Source: Siphonodentalium dalli (taxonomy: Eukaryota > Mollusca > Scaphopoda > Gadilida > Siphonodentaliidae). From it: DNA of 64,000 nucleotides. The notes beneath the pieces were generated by a model. It worked only from the letters and a program-made list of their open reading frames with translations, made no database searches and was not told the DNA's origin. A program made the translations under genes and the position numbers. Positions within the stretch are counted from its first letter, which is position 1. Each line of letters opens with the position of its first letter. This document shows positions 27,201 through 42,200 of the stretch, piece after piece. The stretch is taken from assembly GCA_032622095.1 (NCBI GenBank), contig CP136066.1, forward strand, positions 58,684,609 through 58,748,608. The letters are read 5' to 3'.

Positions 27201-30200
27201 CTACAATTGACATAGTAACTAATTACTAACTTATCAGTTTCACGCACCCGAACAAGTACATAATATGTCTTTAACCAAAATTAACATACCCATTTTATTC
27301 ACAATACCCATTTTGTAGGAAACCAAAGACGACGGTGAAGACACTGCTCTCCTACATGGTCTGGATACCCTGCAGAGGTCAAATGATTTAAGAAAACTTG
27401 GTGACCAGTTCAAGAATCAGTTTGAAAATGATGCACTTGAAGGTAGATTCACACTGCCCTACCAAGCCTTGATATAGTGCCAAATGTACCAATATTAACC
27501 CTTTACCCAACAGAAGGGCCCTGTGCCAATGCATTCTCTTATATATGCGAGTCGACCATAGGTCGCCTCGCATATATAAGAGAATGCATTGGCTTAACAC
27601 ATTAAAAATTATAAAATTGTTAAAGAATGTAAGAAAAAATGGTAAAAAGTGTTAAAAAAATATTTTTTTTTAGGCCAATGCATTCTCTTATATATGCGAG
27701 GCGACCTATGGTCGACTCGCATATATAAGAGAATGCATTGGCACAGGGCATAACTGTAACCATCACAATGTGGTCAATGAGCCGGTTCCAATGATATCCA
27801 TATTTGTATGGTTTTATTGAGACAGACCCAAGATATTTTAGGCTGTTGAAGCTTTATTTGGCCGGTTTGTTGGGTAAAGGGTTAAATAGCCTCAAAATAG
27901 TGTGTCTCTCATTTGCAGAACATTAGGGCTAGCATCACTAAATTCGCCCTCTGGGGACCTCATTCTGCTTATGCCTCATCTTCAGTGAAGTATCTTGTAG
28001 TCTAAATTAACATTGTTTTAGTTACTTTTTCCCTTCTGTTCAGTTTTATATCTCCTAATTTGTAGAAGATAAAATTCACTGATCCTATGGTTGGTGACTA
28101 GCCCACCAAGTGGGATAGCATCACTAAATTCACCCGCTGGGGACCTCATTCTGCGACACTCTATTATAAGACTTGTGCCCAACTAGTTTGTGGCCTCTCT
28201 GTGATGTCACAATCAAAAGGATGGTAATGCGAAAGTTCGCTTTATGAACAAAAGTTGTTAATTATTTTTTCTAAATTACACACAAGATAACTACAGAACT
28301 GACAGCAATGGATCTAGTGGAAAATTATATGGAAACATCAAACACCAATGAGCTGAGGATTTTTCTCAAATATGTCTTCTAATTTCATGACAAACAGAAG
28401 ATGTCGTTAGCAGCCATGATATTTAACATGAATGGAAGCAGTTTTAATGAGTGTGGCAATTTTAACAGCATACCCACTGCGAAGGCCATCCGTCCCTTTA
28501 ACTTCGCCAAATTCAGTTGCAAAGCCAAATGTTTTAGTTGAAAATTGCTCTGACCTTTTGTAATATAGACCTTGTGATTTGATCAGAAGTTGCTCAACTG
28601 TTTATTGATAAAGCGGCTGGCACTGTAATAGTAAAGTTTACATAGAAAAGGTTTTTACATGCAATTTTCGTTATTGAAGAGTTAGTAGTAAAATAAACCT
28701 CTTCGGACATGTTATCTTACTCAAACATAATCGGGTGCGTCACATCAATATTTTCTGTACGACAATTCCCTTGACCGAATGCTTATAATCAGACATGTCT
28801 AATTCAAGGTTATCCATTGGAAAATTTTGACCAGGAGCAGGAATATGGTTTTGGTGGACGAGGAGGATTTACAGGTCGAGGAGGCCCTGCAGGAAACCGG
28901 GGCGATTTCAATGCGCCTAGATTTCCTAGAGGTCAGATGAGGCCTGGCCGCGGGTTCCCAGGGCCACAGAGAGGGGCGTTTCCTGGTCGCGCCCGTGGTC
29001 ATGGCCCAGGTTTTAATGAACGATGGGGAGGTCCTCATTCAGAGGAAGGCGCCGAACAGAAACCAGTTGATCCGTTTGCTGAGACTGATGCCGCGCAATC
29101 TGAGGGATATGATAATGAGGCTGAAGGGTTCGATGTCAGAGGTCGAGGAAGACGTGGGTTCATGAGGGGCAGAGGAGGTCGTGGACGAGGATTAGGGTTC
29201 GACCAACAAGATGAGGTGAGATGCTACAAATTAACCCTTTCATAATGGGAGTGAGCTGGTGCATCATTAATTATCCTATGCCAGTGTATTCTCTTACAGG
29301 GTTCTTGCGACTCCTTGAAAACATGGAAAACCCTTGAATTTGAAAATAAGGGGTCAATGGCCCTTGTGCACCCCATATTCACTCTTTGAAAACCCTGTAA
29401 AAATCATGCCTGGACACGAACGTAATATGTTTTTACGAGATGAATAGTTTTCCCTTTCTTTCACAGAATTTACAGTAATCAATTTCTGCTCTCCGATCAT
29501 GCTGATATAAGAGGCTTTTTCATTGTCTGTTCGCTGTGGAAATTCCAGAATCTTACCAATCAAATTAGTTGAAATTACATATACTAGTTATTGAAACCGC
29601 ATGCAAAGTTATGTCTGAAAAATCTAATGTCACTGCTGTGTTTGGACCTCTTAATTCAGATTGTTTGCCATGACCAATTATGAGGGCTGTAAAGTATGCC
29701 TGGATGCAAATGTAAGATTTATTAATAGCTGGGAAAATGATGACAAATTCAGTATTGTTGGAAATGATCCAGAACGATGTACATTCTGCAAGATGCTGTG
29801 TTTATAAGAAATATATATGGGAGAACACACTTCTATACTACTGTTGTCTAGACTACATTAGTATAGTATAACATAAATGATATAAGCTGCTAATTCAGTA
29901 ATCACTGTGTTAACTCTCCTTTCCAATAATTATTAATGAGGACACATTATATAATATGTGTCAGTGATATACAAAGCATATACTGGTTTCCCTGGGTTAT
30001 ACTCCTGGAAAACCCTGGAATTTGTGCTCGGTCACTCCTTGAGAACCCTTGAATTTAACGCATGTGAACTCATGGAAAACCCTGGAATTTCATTTGGAAA
30101 TGTGTGCAGGAACCCTCATCGTGAGAGTTGTGCTGGTGCAGCATTAAATATCATGTGCCAGTGCATTCTCTTATATATGTGAGTCTCTCATAGGGAGCCT

Positions 30201-33200
30201 CGCATACATAAGAGAATGCACTGGCTTACAAGGTCAAGGTAAATATTGTTAGGCCAATGTATTCTCTTACCGTATATATGCGAGGATCGCATATATAAGA
30301 GAATGCATTGGCACAGGGTTTTTACAAAATTTCAGGAAACTCCAGTCATAGAAGGGTTAAATATATTTTCTAAATGCTTCTCCTTTAACTTTTGGATAAG
30401 GACTGGGTTTGTACGGGAAATCATGGAAAAGTCATGGAAAATTATATTTAAATTTCCATGTCTGGAAATCATAGACAAATGAAGTTTTTTAGGTGGGTTA
30501 TAGAAATTGACAAGTTTTCTCCATCCCAAAAAATAATTGTTCTCTTCAATCTACAAACAAAGTTATATTCGATGGCTAAACAGAATATATGCATGAATTT
30601 GAGCTGGGGATGAGTGCACTAATATACTCTATGAATACAGTATATTTACTCAGCCCTCATAATTGGATATAATATGTGTGTATTTTATATGTATTCTGAA
30701 GAAAATAATTCCACAATAATATATCTTTCTTTGAAGACACCACCAGAGGGAGATGCTCCATGGAGGAGAGAAGAATGGCCTCCAAGGCCCGACGATAGAG
30801 AAGACTGGCCGCCGAGGCCTGGTGGACCAAGAAGGGATGATTGGCCGCCACGACCCCGAGACCCAGACGTATGTATAGTCAATTTCAATTACTGTGATTT
30901 CGTTGGCCTCAATTTTCGTGGTTTCTTTTAAAAGAGGCTATTTCGTGGGGAAGTGAATTCGTGGATCAGATATCCACTTCAACAGGTCCTACAATAGCAG
31001 GTTTATGACATCTTTGAGTAGACATTGTTGATAAATCAGATGCAAAGGTATTCTGGCGCCGAATGGGCATCACGCAATCAGTGCACTAATTGCTACCGAC
31101 TTCATTTCACACGCTGGTGAGGTTGTCTTTTATTGTTTTATGTAACCTTCAGTTTGAGACCAATTCATTGTTGATACAAACTATTATAGCAGGGATCAGA
31201 CGATGTTGTATACAAACAATTGCTTAATAAGGAATAAAACAACTGGAAATATGACCCCAATATAACATGAATTGCATAGAGATAAGTGTATACAAAATGT
31301 ATACGCAAATGGAACGCTCTTTATACGTGTTTTTAACATAGTTTGCAAACATTATACTGTAACAGTACAGTATACAAAATAATATTTTGTGGGTCATACA
31401 AAGCTTAAATTAATTCTTATTATGAAACATAAATCATAACACAAATATATATGTGTTCTTTGGGCTTCTGCTATCATTTCTGTTCCTATTCTTTATGACT
31501 ATATATCAGAAACTGCCTTTACAGCAGGGTGCTCTGCCTATCATTAGCTTATGTCAGCTTCCGGTGGGCAAGACATAGTACCTCTATTTGTGGACTCTAC
31601 TGCTATTGGGCATCCCCCCTTTACTCACATAATGTGGATCACACAAAGCAAACAATTGGATAGGGCAGTGACAAATTAAATTAATTACGTTTCATCTCGT
31701 CTTCTGTTTGTTTTGTAATCCCAATTTACAACATACCGAATACAGACTTTATGCCCAATCTTCGTTTCCATCTGGTAAAATGCATAATCAAGGTGACTAA
31801 TGGGTGAATATCACCAATTTCAACTGGGGAACTTCAATCTGATCCATAGCAGTTGAGGCCTCGGCAGAATGAGGTTTACACAGGGAAATTCTGCAAATGT
31901 CAGACACTATTTCAAGGCTTGTTCCTAAATTTCATTCTCTTGCGATTACAGTTTAGACGGGGACCTGGAGATCCATTTGATGAAAGGGTACCACCAACAG
32001 ACTTCCCTCCTCGCGATGAATTTAGGGATCTCCCACCTGTTGATCCTTATCGAAGAGAGCCGTTTGATCACGACAGACTACGCAGACCCATTGATGATCC
32101 ATATCCCCGGGATGAGTAAGTACATTGATGATTCTTATGATGACTTGTGTAAACTAGGGGTGCCACGATTAATCATATAATCGATGAACCGTTGATAAAG
32201 CTCATAATCGATTACCATTTCCATCATTGATTAATCTGCATTATTTATTTTTACGTCGGAAAATGCCGGGTATTATTGAATACTGTGTTTGTTTTACACA
32301 GTTTAATCTACAACTGAAGGGTTAACAACCTTTGATCGCATATCAATGAGATTCCGAAAACATGAGTACTACTAACTTATGTTGCAAACAGTCGGCAGTT
32401 CATTTGATGATGCGACATGGTTACACTTCGGGTCATTGTATATTCTACAAATTGGCGGCACTGCAGGTTTGAACTTATGGCGACGTCATCGTATATTTAT
32501 ACTTGAATGGCGGCACTATGTCTTTGAAATGTGCCGACGGTCACAGTGTTCAGTGAACCGAATGCACTCGCCCTTGAATCTGATTGGACAAATGGGGAGT
32601 TGATTGACATTCTCTGGAAACCAGCGAACATACGGCATTTTAGTCAGCGATGTTCTCCGCGATGTCATTTGTGAGTATACTTTGTTGCATAAGTATACTT
32701 AGATGTTACTAGTACAGGCTATCGCGTATCATGCGTTGAATGTTGAATGAAACTCGATGTTATCAAATTGAGTCCTGCAATTTGCCGGTTGGGGGCACAC
32801 CTTTGTGATTGTTATCCAGGCTTTGGAAGTTTGATGAAACTTATAGTTTCCTTGTTTTAGGAACTGCCGGCCATCCATCGTGCATTCCTACTTTTATATT
32901 GTATGTATGTTTAGCTATTCATAACACTGAAATTAATCGCTACATTCGTTCTAATGAACTCACAAATATAACATCGCCGAGAACTGTGCTTGTATTGAAT
33001 TCATTGTGTTCATTGGTCATTAACAGTGGTTTATCATGCACTTTATTAACGTAAAAATTACATCAGCCGATGCCTCAAACAACCAGCGACAGTACAGTTA
33101 ACCAGCACCCAGCCTATAGGCCATATTATGGAATACTTCCACTGATGTTATTAGGTACGATTAATCAATAATATTATAGTCGATTTTTGGCGACCGATCA

Positions 33201-36200
33201 ATAATCGATAATCGTGGCACTTCTAGTGTGAACTGGTCTGCAGTCCTTTCCAAGCCTTATCTTTGCTCGAAAGTTTATTATCAAATTTCTATAAAACTTT
33301 GTCATGTAGATTTTATTTCTTTTTCAGTTTAGTTTCTCTACATCCCCAAATTTGCAGATGACACATTGCATAATCGAGGTTCCCGATGGGTGTACATCAC
33401 AATATTCACCAGTTGGGAACTTCAATCTGAGTCTGTCTCCAATAGCAGTTGAGGCCTAAGCAGGATGAGGTCCCAAGAGGGTGAATTTGGTGATGCTAGC
33501 CTGCTGTGTGGGATAGTGTCACTAAATTCACCCTCTGGGGACCTCATTCTACAAATAACAGGCACACTAAACTCAGACTTGACAACATGTGATAAAATCT
33601 TATCACAACCCTCAAGGTTTTTCCTACCCTGATTCAGAATGCCCCTTCCATTGGGAAACTCCGACTCAAAATGGGTCTGATCCATTTATCTACTGAAAAT
33701 AAAAGCAAAAATTTCATTGCCATATTAAAAACCAGCTGTCACATTTGTGGTGAGATTTTATTGACAAATTTCTCTTGTTTTGCAGTGTGGAACCCTTTCG
33801 AGACACTTTCAGAGACAGATACCCAGATAGGCCTGGATTCGATGAAGATAGACGACTATTTGATAGACCCCCCTTTGATAGACCCCCCTTAGATCGACCC
33901 CCCTTAGATCGACTCCCCTTAGATTCCCGCGATCGGCCGTTGGATTGGCCCAGCCGTGACAGAGATCTCAGAGACCGGCCTCCATATGATCAAGATCCTA
34001 TGGATCGCCCACTATACGACAGAGATCCAATGGACCGCCCCCTATTTGATAGGGACCCTATAGACCGCCCACTATATGAGCTGGATCGTATGGACCGACC
34101 CCTGTTTGACAGACCATATGATAGAGACAGAATGGACCGGCCATTGTATGACAGACCACCTTTAGATGATCGTAGAGATTTCAGAGATTCGCCACATGAT
34201 GCTAGTTTAGAAAAAGGTACGCATGAACTTCACCTAGTTTTTTCTCACTGGGAGAACGAAAAAAAACAAAGCAGATTGTGTCGACAAAAAACTCAGATCA
34301 TGTTTATAACAAACCTGAAACAAATTAAGATGAATTCTTTATTAAGAAAAATGGATTTATTTTAATGATGGTCCATCTCTTCCTATAACAATTTTATATA
34401 GTTCCCGTGGTATAAAATAATAAATATGAATCGAGGACCCTTGTCCTGAAACGCTTATATTAATTAATATTGATTTTATTTTGAATTTGTTTTTCATAAT
34501 GCATACAGTCAATTTGGGACATTTTATGGAAACGTTCGGAACATAGCAAGCAGGAGAACTCTATCTCTATCTGAGATTGCCTGAGTGTTTCATGGATTCC
34601 TCGACCCAGATTTATTATTTTATACCCCGGATATATAAATCGTATTTAGGAAGAGATAATCCATCTTTAGCATTTGATTGAAGGTTTTAGTGTTCTTCTG
34701 GGCTTATTTCAGGCATAATCCAAGTTGACCAATTGTGGGTTTCTTTGAATCCCGTTTTTTTATGCTGTAAATCTTGCTATAATGGTAGACATTATAAATA
34801 AACTAGGGGATTGCCCGTCAAAAATGATGGGTGACAACCACGACATGAACTAATTTTCTGAAAAAAGTTATGAAGTTATTTTTGTGCTATTTTTTGTAGA
34901 ACCTCAGCCATATGCAAAACCTGAAGTGATTGATTATGCTCACGGTAAAAAGACGTCAGCCGAGGACGATGGTGAGTTGACTTTAGTGATCACATGAATG
35001 GTTATAGAAAGTAACGAGTGATTCCACACCCAGTCATAATTGGTAGCTCATAACTAGGGAAGGGTGGGGGATGAAGGTGGAGGTGGTCGGGATGGTGGTG
35101 GGGGCGGGGAATTGCTAAATTGTAGTGGTATTTGGAGCTGTTTGGAGGGGAAAAAACGATAGATATTTATAATTATACCCCCCCCCCCCCGCAACGAAGT
35201 TAGGGGGGGTATACTGGAGTCAGCTTGTCCGTCCGTCGTCCGTCCGTCCGTCCGTGGACACAATTTGTCCGGAGTTTTTCTCAGTCGTTTTTTGATCAAT
35301 TTGTGAAACTTGGCACAGACATCAACCACCATGGGAACCTGTGAACCTGCGATTATGACGTCTGTCCGACTTTTTTGGTGGAGTTATCCCCTCTTTTTCG
35401 ACTTAGAATTTTTTTGCAACATGCATACTTTTGTCCGAGCTTTTATTCCTACATTTTTTGGTCAATTTTTAGAAAACGTGGCACAGATATTTAGTACCAT
35501 GGGAACTTGTGCACCTGCGATTATGACGTCTGTCTGACATTTTTTGGTGGAGTTATCCCCCTTTTTCGACTTTAGAAACTTTTTTCACAACATGCATAAT
35601 TTGTCCCAAGCTTTTATTCCTACATTTTTTGGTCAATAGGTTTAAGATTAGGGTTATGGTTGTACACCTGCAATGTTATTTTATTATTTTAACTAAATGT
35701 TTACGGACATGTGAAACATCTTAGTATTTTAAAAACAGGGGGGTATCCGTAGTCCCATTGGGACAGTCACACCTCTAGTTTGAACTGGATTGCAAGATAA
35801 CCTGTTATGAGTGGCTTTATTTACTTTATGTTACTATTATGACTGCTTTATTTACTATGTTATAATCTTATTTTGCTTTCTCATTGTGTTTATTACACGC
35901 TTCTCGTGTTGAAACGGCTAGTGAATTTCAAAGTCGACTAGTCGAGGCCCCAAAGTCGCCTTGCATCGACTAGTTGGGACCCGATATCAAAACTTTCAAA
36001 CATAACATGGTACGGAAAATTCATCGTACATGACTGATGCAATGAGTCAATGACGGTCTATTGCGTAGCGCATTTCCCTGCATAGACACCAATTTATTTG
36101 GGAAATAATACAGTAAACATTTTGATATTATAATGTAATTATATAATTAGACATGTGGTGGATAATGATTGGAAAGTTTCTAATCATTATCCACCACATG

Positions 36201-39200
36201 TCTAATTATATAATTACATTCAGTGTGTTGGATAAATCAAGATGTTTACTAGAAACCCGATCATTTATACAGGTTTTAAATTTAATATTCATTGACATGA
36301 TTTTTAATTCTGTGAAAATTGCCAGAGTGCCGATCAAGCGCTGTCAGTATCATTTATATACGGTAGCACCAATGACGTCACCTTAAGCGACCTTCACAAT
36401 TGCGAGATCAATTGAAATATACACAGTGTCTAGATCAAAGCGGTCTCCGACAAACAATAAAGCCGTGTCAATCATTGCCATCATGTCGCAGTGATGTCTT
36501 TGACCTCAAACGACGAGTGAGACATTGTGTTGTCAATTTCAGTCTTTCAATTGATAGTCGGGTCACCGTGTGTGTCTATACTAGTAACACTGTCAATTCC
36601 GAGTGCCACCAAACGTTATACTTACTGTAACTTACGCGCAGTTAACACCGTTTATGCCGGAATCGATCTTGAAAACGTTATTCATGTAACTAATACACTA
36701 TGTTCCGACTAGTCAACGGCAAAATTCAGTGTCGACGTTCTGACATTTCAGCGTCGACTACAGCTTAATCGTTTCAACCCTACACGCTTCCCATGTTTCA
36801 TCAGTGTTCTTTATTTTTATTTTTTACCACGCTGGCTGATCGGGGCCTCCCCTGTGGTTCAGTTGTTAGTTGTCTCATTAAAGATGTATTAAAGCTTCCA
36901 GACTTCCATTTTTAAAATCGTTTTCTGCTTTGTTCTGTTGGAAAAATATTAAAGATTAAGCTCCCCTAAATTACTATTTATTTGGATTCGGGCCTATTAC
37001 AGATACTGAGTCTATCGTATTCCCGTCAACCTTTCATTTCTTGGAAGGTTTGCGGTATTCCCCCTAAGTAGGTCACATAGCGCTATGTTAATTGTTTCGA
37101 TTGGACTCCTTTATCTTGGTGATACTAATAGTGCGTTCTGATAGGTGCCACTGATGTGGAATCCCGTGGTTGGGAAATGAAAACTCTATGAAAGGTCATC
37201 AGACCCACTATTTTTTTTTATATGTGGGTATGTAGTTTACTCTGGACTGGATCAGCCAGTGATTCATAATTACGTTTGCTGAATTTTTTTTCAACCTTTT
37301 TGCTTTCAGATTACAAACACGGTCCCACTCGAAGTATGTAATTTATTTTGTTTCTGCTACTAACACGGAATGAGTATTTATCTGTGCGTTGCAAAGTATT
37401 TGATATTATAATCTTTGAACATTTTGACAATATAGAACAAAATTTACATTTCATGTTCGCCAGGACAATATTTAAAATAAGTTATGGATGAATACTCATA
37501 CTATGCAGCTAACCCATAAATGGAATCACGCCACAATTCCTTAATCAAATTATTCATCTACTAACCCTTAGAGATGCAATCCGAATTAACTCTTGCAAAT
37601 TACTATTTCCTTGGATTCGGGTGTAAAAATATTGATACCCTGTCGAGGAATCCACCCAACAAAGCTCAGAGTGATCAGATATCAATTTTTGAGATCTATT
37701 AGTTGTCACCACCATTAATAATTAGTGGCCCAGTAAACAGTCGACGAGAAGACAGTCTCGAACCAAATCCAGATGAAGATGGATAACTCTAAAATCAAGT
37801 GGCTTTTTTGTGTCAGATATTTGACAAACCGGCAAAATGTCCTTGAACAAAATGTTAATTAATAACAGGTTTTGAGCAATTTTATACTATAGTCGACTGG
37901 TTAGCATTATTTTTGGGCAATCAATCGATTCTTATAACTGAAGCGGCATGTAAAAAATGTTGTTGGAATCTGATGATATGGGGACCATCGAATCGGTTTC
38001 AGTACCTTTAAATAGAATCATGCATCTTAATTAATTACTCTGCCACCCATACAACATGTTTCATATGCCAGTCTTGAATCCTGGAGTTTTATGATGCTTC
38101 TCCAGGCCTAGAAAAGTTATAGAAGAAGGCACCTTTATATACCGCATTATATTAAAACAATTGACAGATAAATCCTTTATCTGCTGCCGGTCTGGGAAGG
38201 CATTGAATTACAAACTTATTCTTGAATTACTTTTGAGTTTCAAGTGCATGCCAGTAATACTCACTTTTGAAGAATATGCCAGGAGAGATGTTTAAAAATA
38301 AACTAACATGATATTCATTCTCTTTTTAAGAATATGCCAGGAGAGATGTTGACGATCGCCTAAGTGGGAATGGAGACAGGTGAGCATCTCAATGTTATTC
38401 TGACCAACCAAATTTCCTACCTGAAGATTTTACCTGTTTATTCTCATCTTTAGACCTTCTTGAAGTCAACAATGACCAACTTAGATTCAGCTAGTGCCGA
38501 ACTAGATCAATGTTCTGTTTCTCAGATGCTGCCTCCTCATAGTAACCACTAGTGCGCGATTAATATAATTTTCTATATTTACTATAGTGATTAGCCAAAT
38601 TCTGGTGATGTGTACATTCTTTTGCGAAATTGACACTTGACTTCCGGTTAGCAACTGTCTGGAGTTAAATTGCGGAATCAGCAGTGGACCAACAAGATTA
38701 ATATAGAATTGGCTACTTCACAACTTCCGAAGAATTTCCATGTGATTTAGGTCTGGGTCTATTAGTTTCAATTAGACCAATTTAGACCAATTTCAAAGAC
38801 ATCATGGCACGATTCATGATGTCATTTACGTCATTTGCCTTTGCTGCCAGGCCAGAGTCCAGACAAGACAAATTGCGTTATTGAGGTTCCCAATGGGTGT
38901 ACATCACAATATTCACCATTTGGGAACTTCATTCTGAGTCTATGTCTCCCATAGCAGATGAGGCCATGCAGAATGAGGTCCCAAGAGGGTGAATTTGGTG
39001 ATGCTAGACCGCTATGTGGGATAGCGACATTAAATTCACCCTCTGGGGACCTCATTCTACAAATGACAGGCACACTAAACTCAGTCTTGCTGATGGGAGA
39101 ATCCATTTACTGGAGCTGAAGGGGTCACTCTCACCAAAAAAAGTGCTGAATGGTACACAGGGTTTGTAATCGCCACTAACATCGTTACTTAAACTGTGTT

Positions 39201-42200
39201 TCTGGTCTGGTGCCCATTAGCAGTTTGTTTTCAGTTCATTTTAATGTTCATTGGAACGTAAACAATTATTCTCTAACAGAAATCATGGCAGAAAACTAAA
39301 CGTCATTTAGAACGACATTTCAAACCCTGTGTACCCTTCAGCACATTTTCAAATCCTGTGTACCCTTCAGCACTTGTTTTGGTGAGAGTGACCCCTTCAG
39401 CTTTACTAGAGAAAGATTTATTGTCGACTTGTCTTATTCATGTTTTTAATTTTCACTTCAGATATAACTCTCCTAAGCCACGAGACCGGCCGATATTCCC
39501 ACACGATGTTAGAGAGACGACGTTTACCAAGAAAGAACCTGAAGTCGTGAAGATTGAGGACTTGATATACAAACCTCTACGGTTTAGTCGGCCACCACAA
39601 ATGGTGTTCATCATGCGAGGGATTCCAGGTTCTGGGAAAACCTACATCAGTAAACTGATTCGGGTGAGTAATGATGATAATTCTTTTAGGTCAAAGGTCA
39701 AGTTTGTTAGTTAGTTTACGAACAACAGTGTGGACAAATCTCTGGTTGGAGGGAAAAAATTATTTTTTGTTATCAAATTGAAATTTACTGAACTTTAATT
39801 CAACTGAAATTGATCCATAATTTTGACACTTTTTCATTTTGCATGGCACTCATTTAATTTTTTATATGCCTGTTTTTAAAACCAGAGTTATGGCCTGGGA
39901 CTATATAACACACAAGGTGCCAATTTTTAAAAGCTGCATGTGTTTTTGAGACAATGCACTTGTCTTTTTTTTGTTATCAAATTGAAATTTACTGAACTTT
40001 AATTCAACTGAAATTGATCCATAATTTTGACACTGTTTCATTTTGCATGGCACTCATTTAATTTTTTATATGCCTGTTTTTAAAACCAGAGTTATGGCCT
40101 GGGACTATATAACACACAAGGTGCCAATTTTTAAAATCTGCATGTGTTTTTGAGACAATGCACTTGACTTTTTCTTTTTTTGCAATGTCTCAAAAACACA
40201 GCTTCTAAAAATTGGCGGCTTGTGTGTTATTATATAGTCCCAGGCATGTACACATAGTTGGTTTCCGACCGATAACTCCAGTTTGGATTATTTGACCTGA
40301 ACCAAAGTTGGTATGTGTATTTCCAGCTAAAAATACACACCAAGTTGAATATGGGTCCTATCATATTATTTTTACATTAGTTACTGCCCTTTAGAATTTG
40401 ACCCATTTCATAACATTTTGGTTTCTGCCCGACAACTCCTGTTTCGATTATTTGATCTGAACCAAAGCTGGTATTTGTTTTCCAACTAAAAATACTGGCA
40501 AGTACGAATATGGGTTCTGTCCAATTATTTTCATTCACATTTGGACAAAGAAATTTGGACAAGTAAACCTTATCTCCATGATGTAATGTGTATCTGGGAT
40601 TAACCCTTTACCCAACAGAACGGCCCTGTGCCAATGCATTCTCTTATATATGCGAGTCGACCATAGGTCGCCTCGCATATATAAGAGAATGCATTGGCTT
40701 AACACATTAAAAATTATAAAATTGTTAAAGAATGTAAGAAAAAATGGTAAAAAGTGTTAAGGCCAATGCATTCTCTTAAATATGCGAGGCGACCTATGGT
40801 CGACTCGCATATATAAGAGAATGCATTGGCACAGGGCATAACTGTAACTATCACAATGTGGTCAAGGAGCCGGTTCCAATGATATCCATATTTGTATGGT
40901 TCTATTGAGACAGACCGAAGATATTTTAGGCTGTTGAAGCTTTATTTGGCCGGTTTTGGCCGGTTTGTTGGGTAAAGGGTTAATACATTTTGAAGCCCTT
41001 GACCACTTGACGAGATCACAGGCCAAAGTTATAATTATGTGTTTAAGTGGATTAATCTATTACTTTTCATATTGACACTCTCTTCTACTTTGTGCAGGAA
41101 AAAGAACTTGCCAATGGTGGAAGCGCTCCACGGATGTTATGCCTGGATGATTATTTTATGGTTGAGATGGAAAAGAAGGAAAAAGATCCCGAATCAGGGA
41201 AGATGGTTATCAAAAAGGTGATCATTCATTTATCACGCACCCATTGTTGAACTCATAATGTCACATGGTGATCATTCTGATTTATCACGCACCCATAGTT
41301 GAACTCTTGGTGTGAAACACTCCGGTAGGACGATCAGATAATAATCTTGCTCAAAGTAGTTATTTTTACAACTAATATATCCAAATTGACAACATACACC
41401 ATCATTCTTATATATTAATTAAATGCAGTGTCTCTTGATGGCAAAATTGTTATCTTTAGATTATCGCCGATAATTGAGTCCCGAATCAAGAAGTAAATAT
41501 TTACAAATGTCATGTCAAAATTGTTGCAAACCAATGAATTTCGTTCATAATTTATCGTGCGTAATACCAGTTTTGGTTTGGAAAAAAATATAGTAGTTCT
41601 GAACAAAAATGGCTGAACATTTAAAGAGATTTGTCAAAATTTAATAATATTTTAATGTATTGTTTCAACACTGGGTTATTTTCATATAGTTTCGATAGGG
41701 TTTATGTTTTCTTGAGCTCATTCTTCTATATATGTAACTCATTTCTTTTTCAGAGCCTGGATTATGAATATGAACCAGAATTGGAAGATGCATACAGACA
41801 GAGTTTACTAAAAAGCTTCAAGAAGACGATTGATGGTGGTTTCTATCCTTTCATCATTTTCGATGCAGTAAATGAAAAGACCAAGCATTATGAAGAATTC
41901 TGGAGTTACGCCAAGTCAAAAGGATTCCAGGTTAATTATAATCATTAACTGTTGTTTTTTAGCTTGCAGCATTGAAAAACGGCTGTGTTATCTGGTTTTA
42001 GGTAATTCAAAATCACCTGATAAGTCCTAAAATTGTAGCAGCAATGAACTGTAACTTTCAAAATCATGAACATCATATAAATCGTTTGCTTAAATATAAT
42101 TTTAGAATATTTGAAGTAATGTAAAAATTCTGTTTTCAGATATTTGTTAACTGAAAAAAATGTATAAATAACAATTCACTCTTTTGAGAGTCATTTCAAA

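Noticed and set aside
32809-33054. Open frame inside the hAT-like element as a transposase remnant
   Set aside because: No hAT dimerisation or catalytic motif could be recognised.
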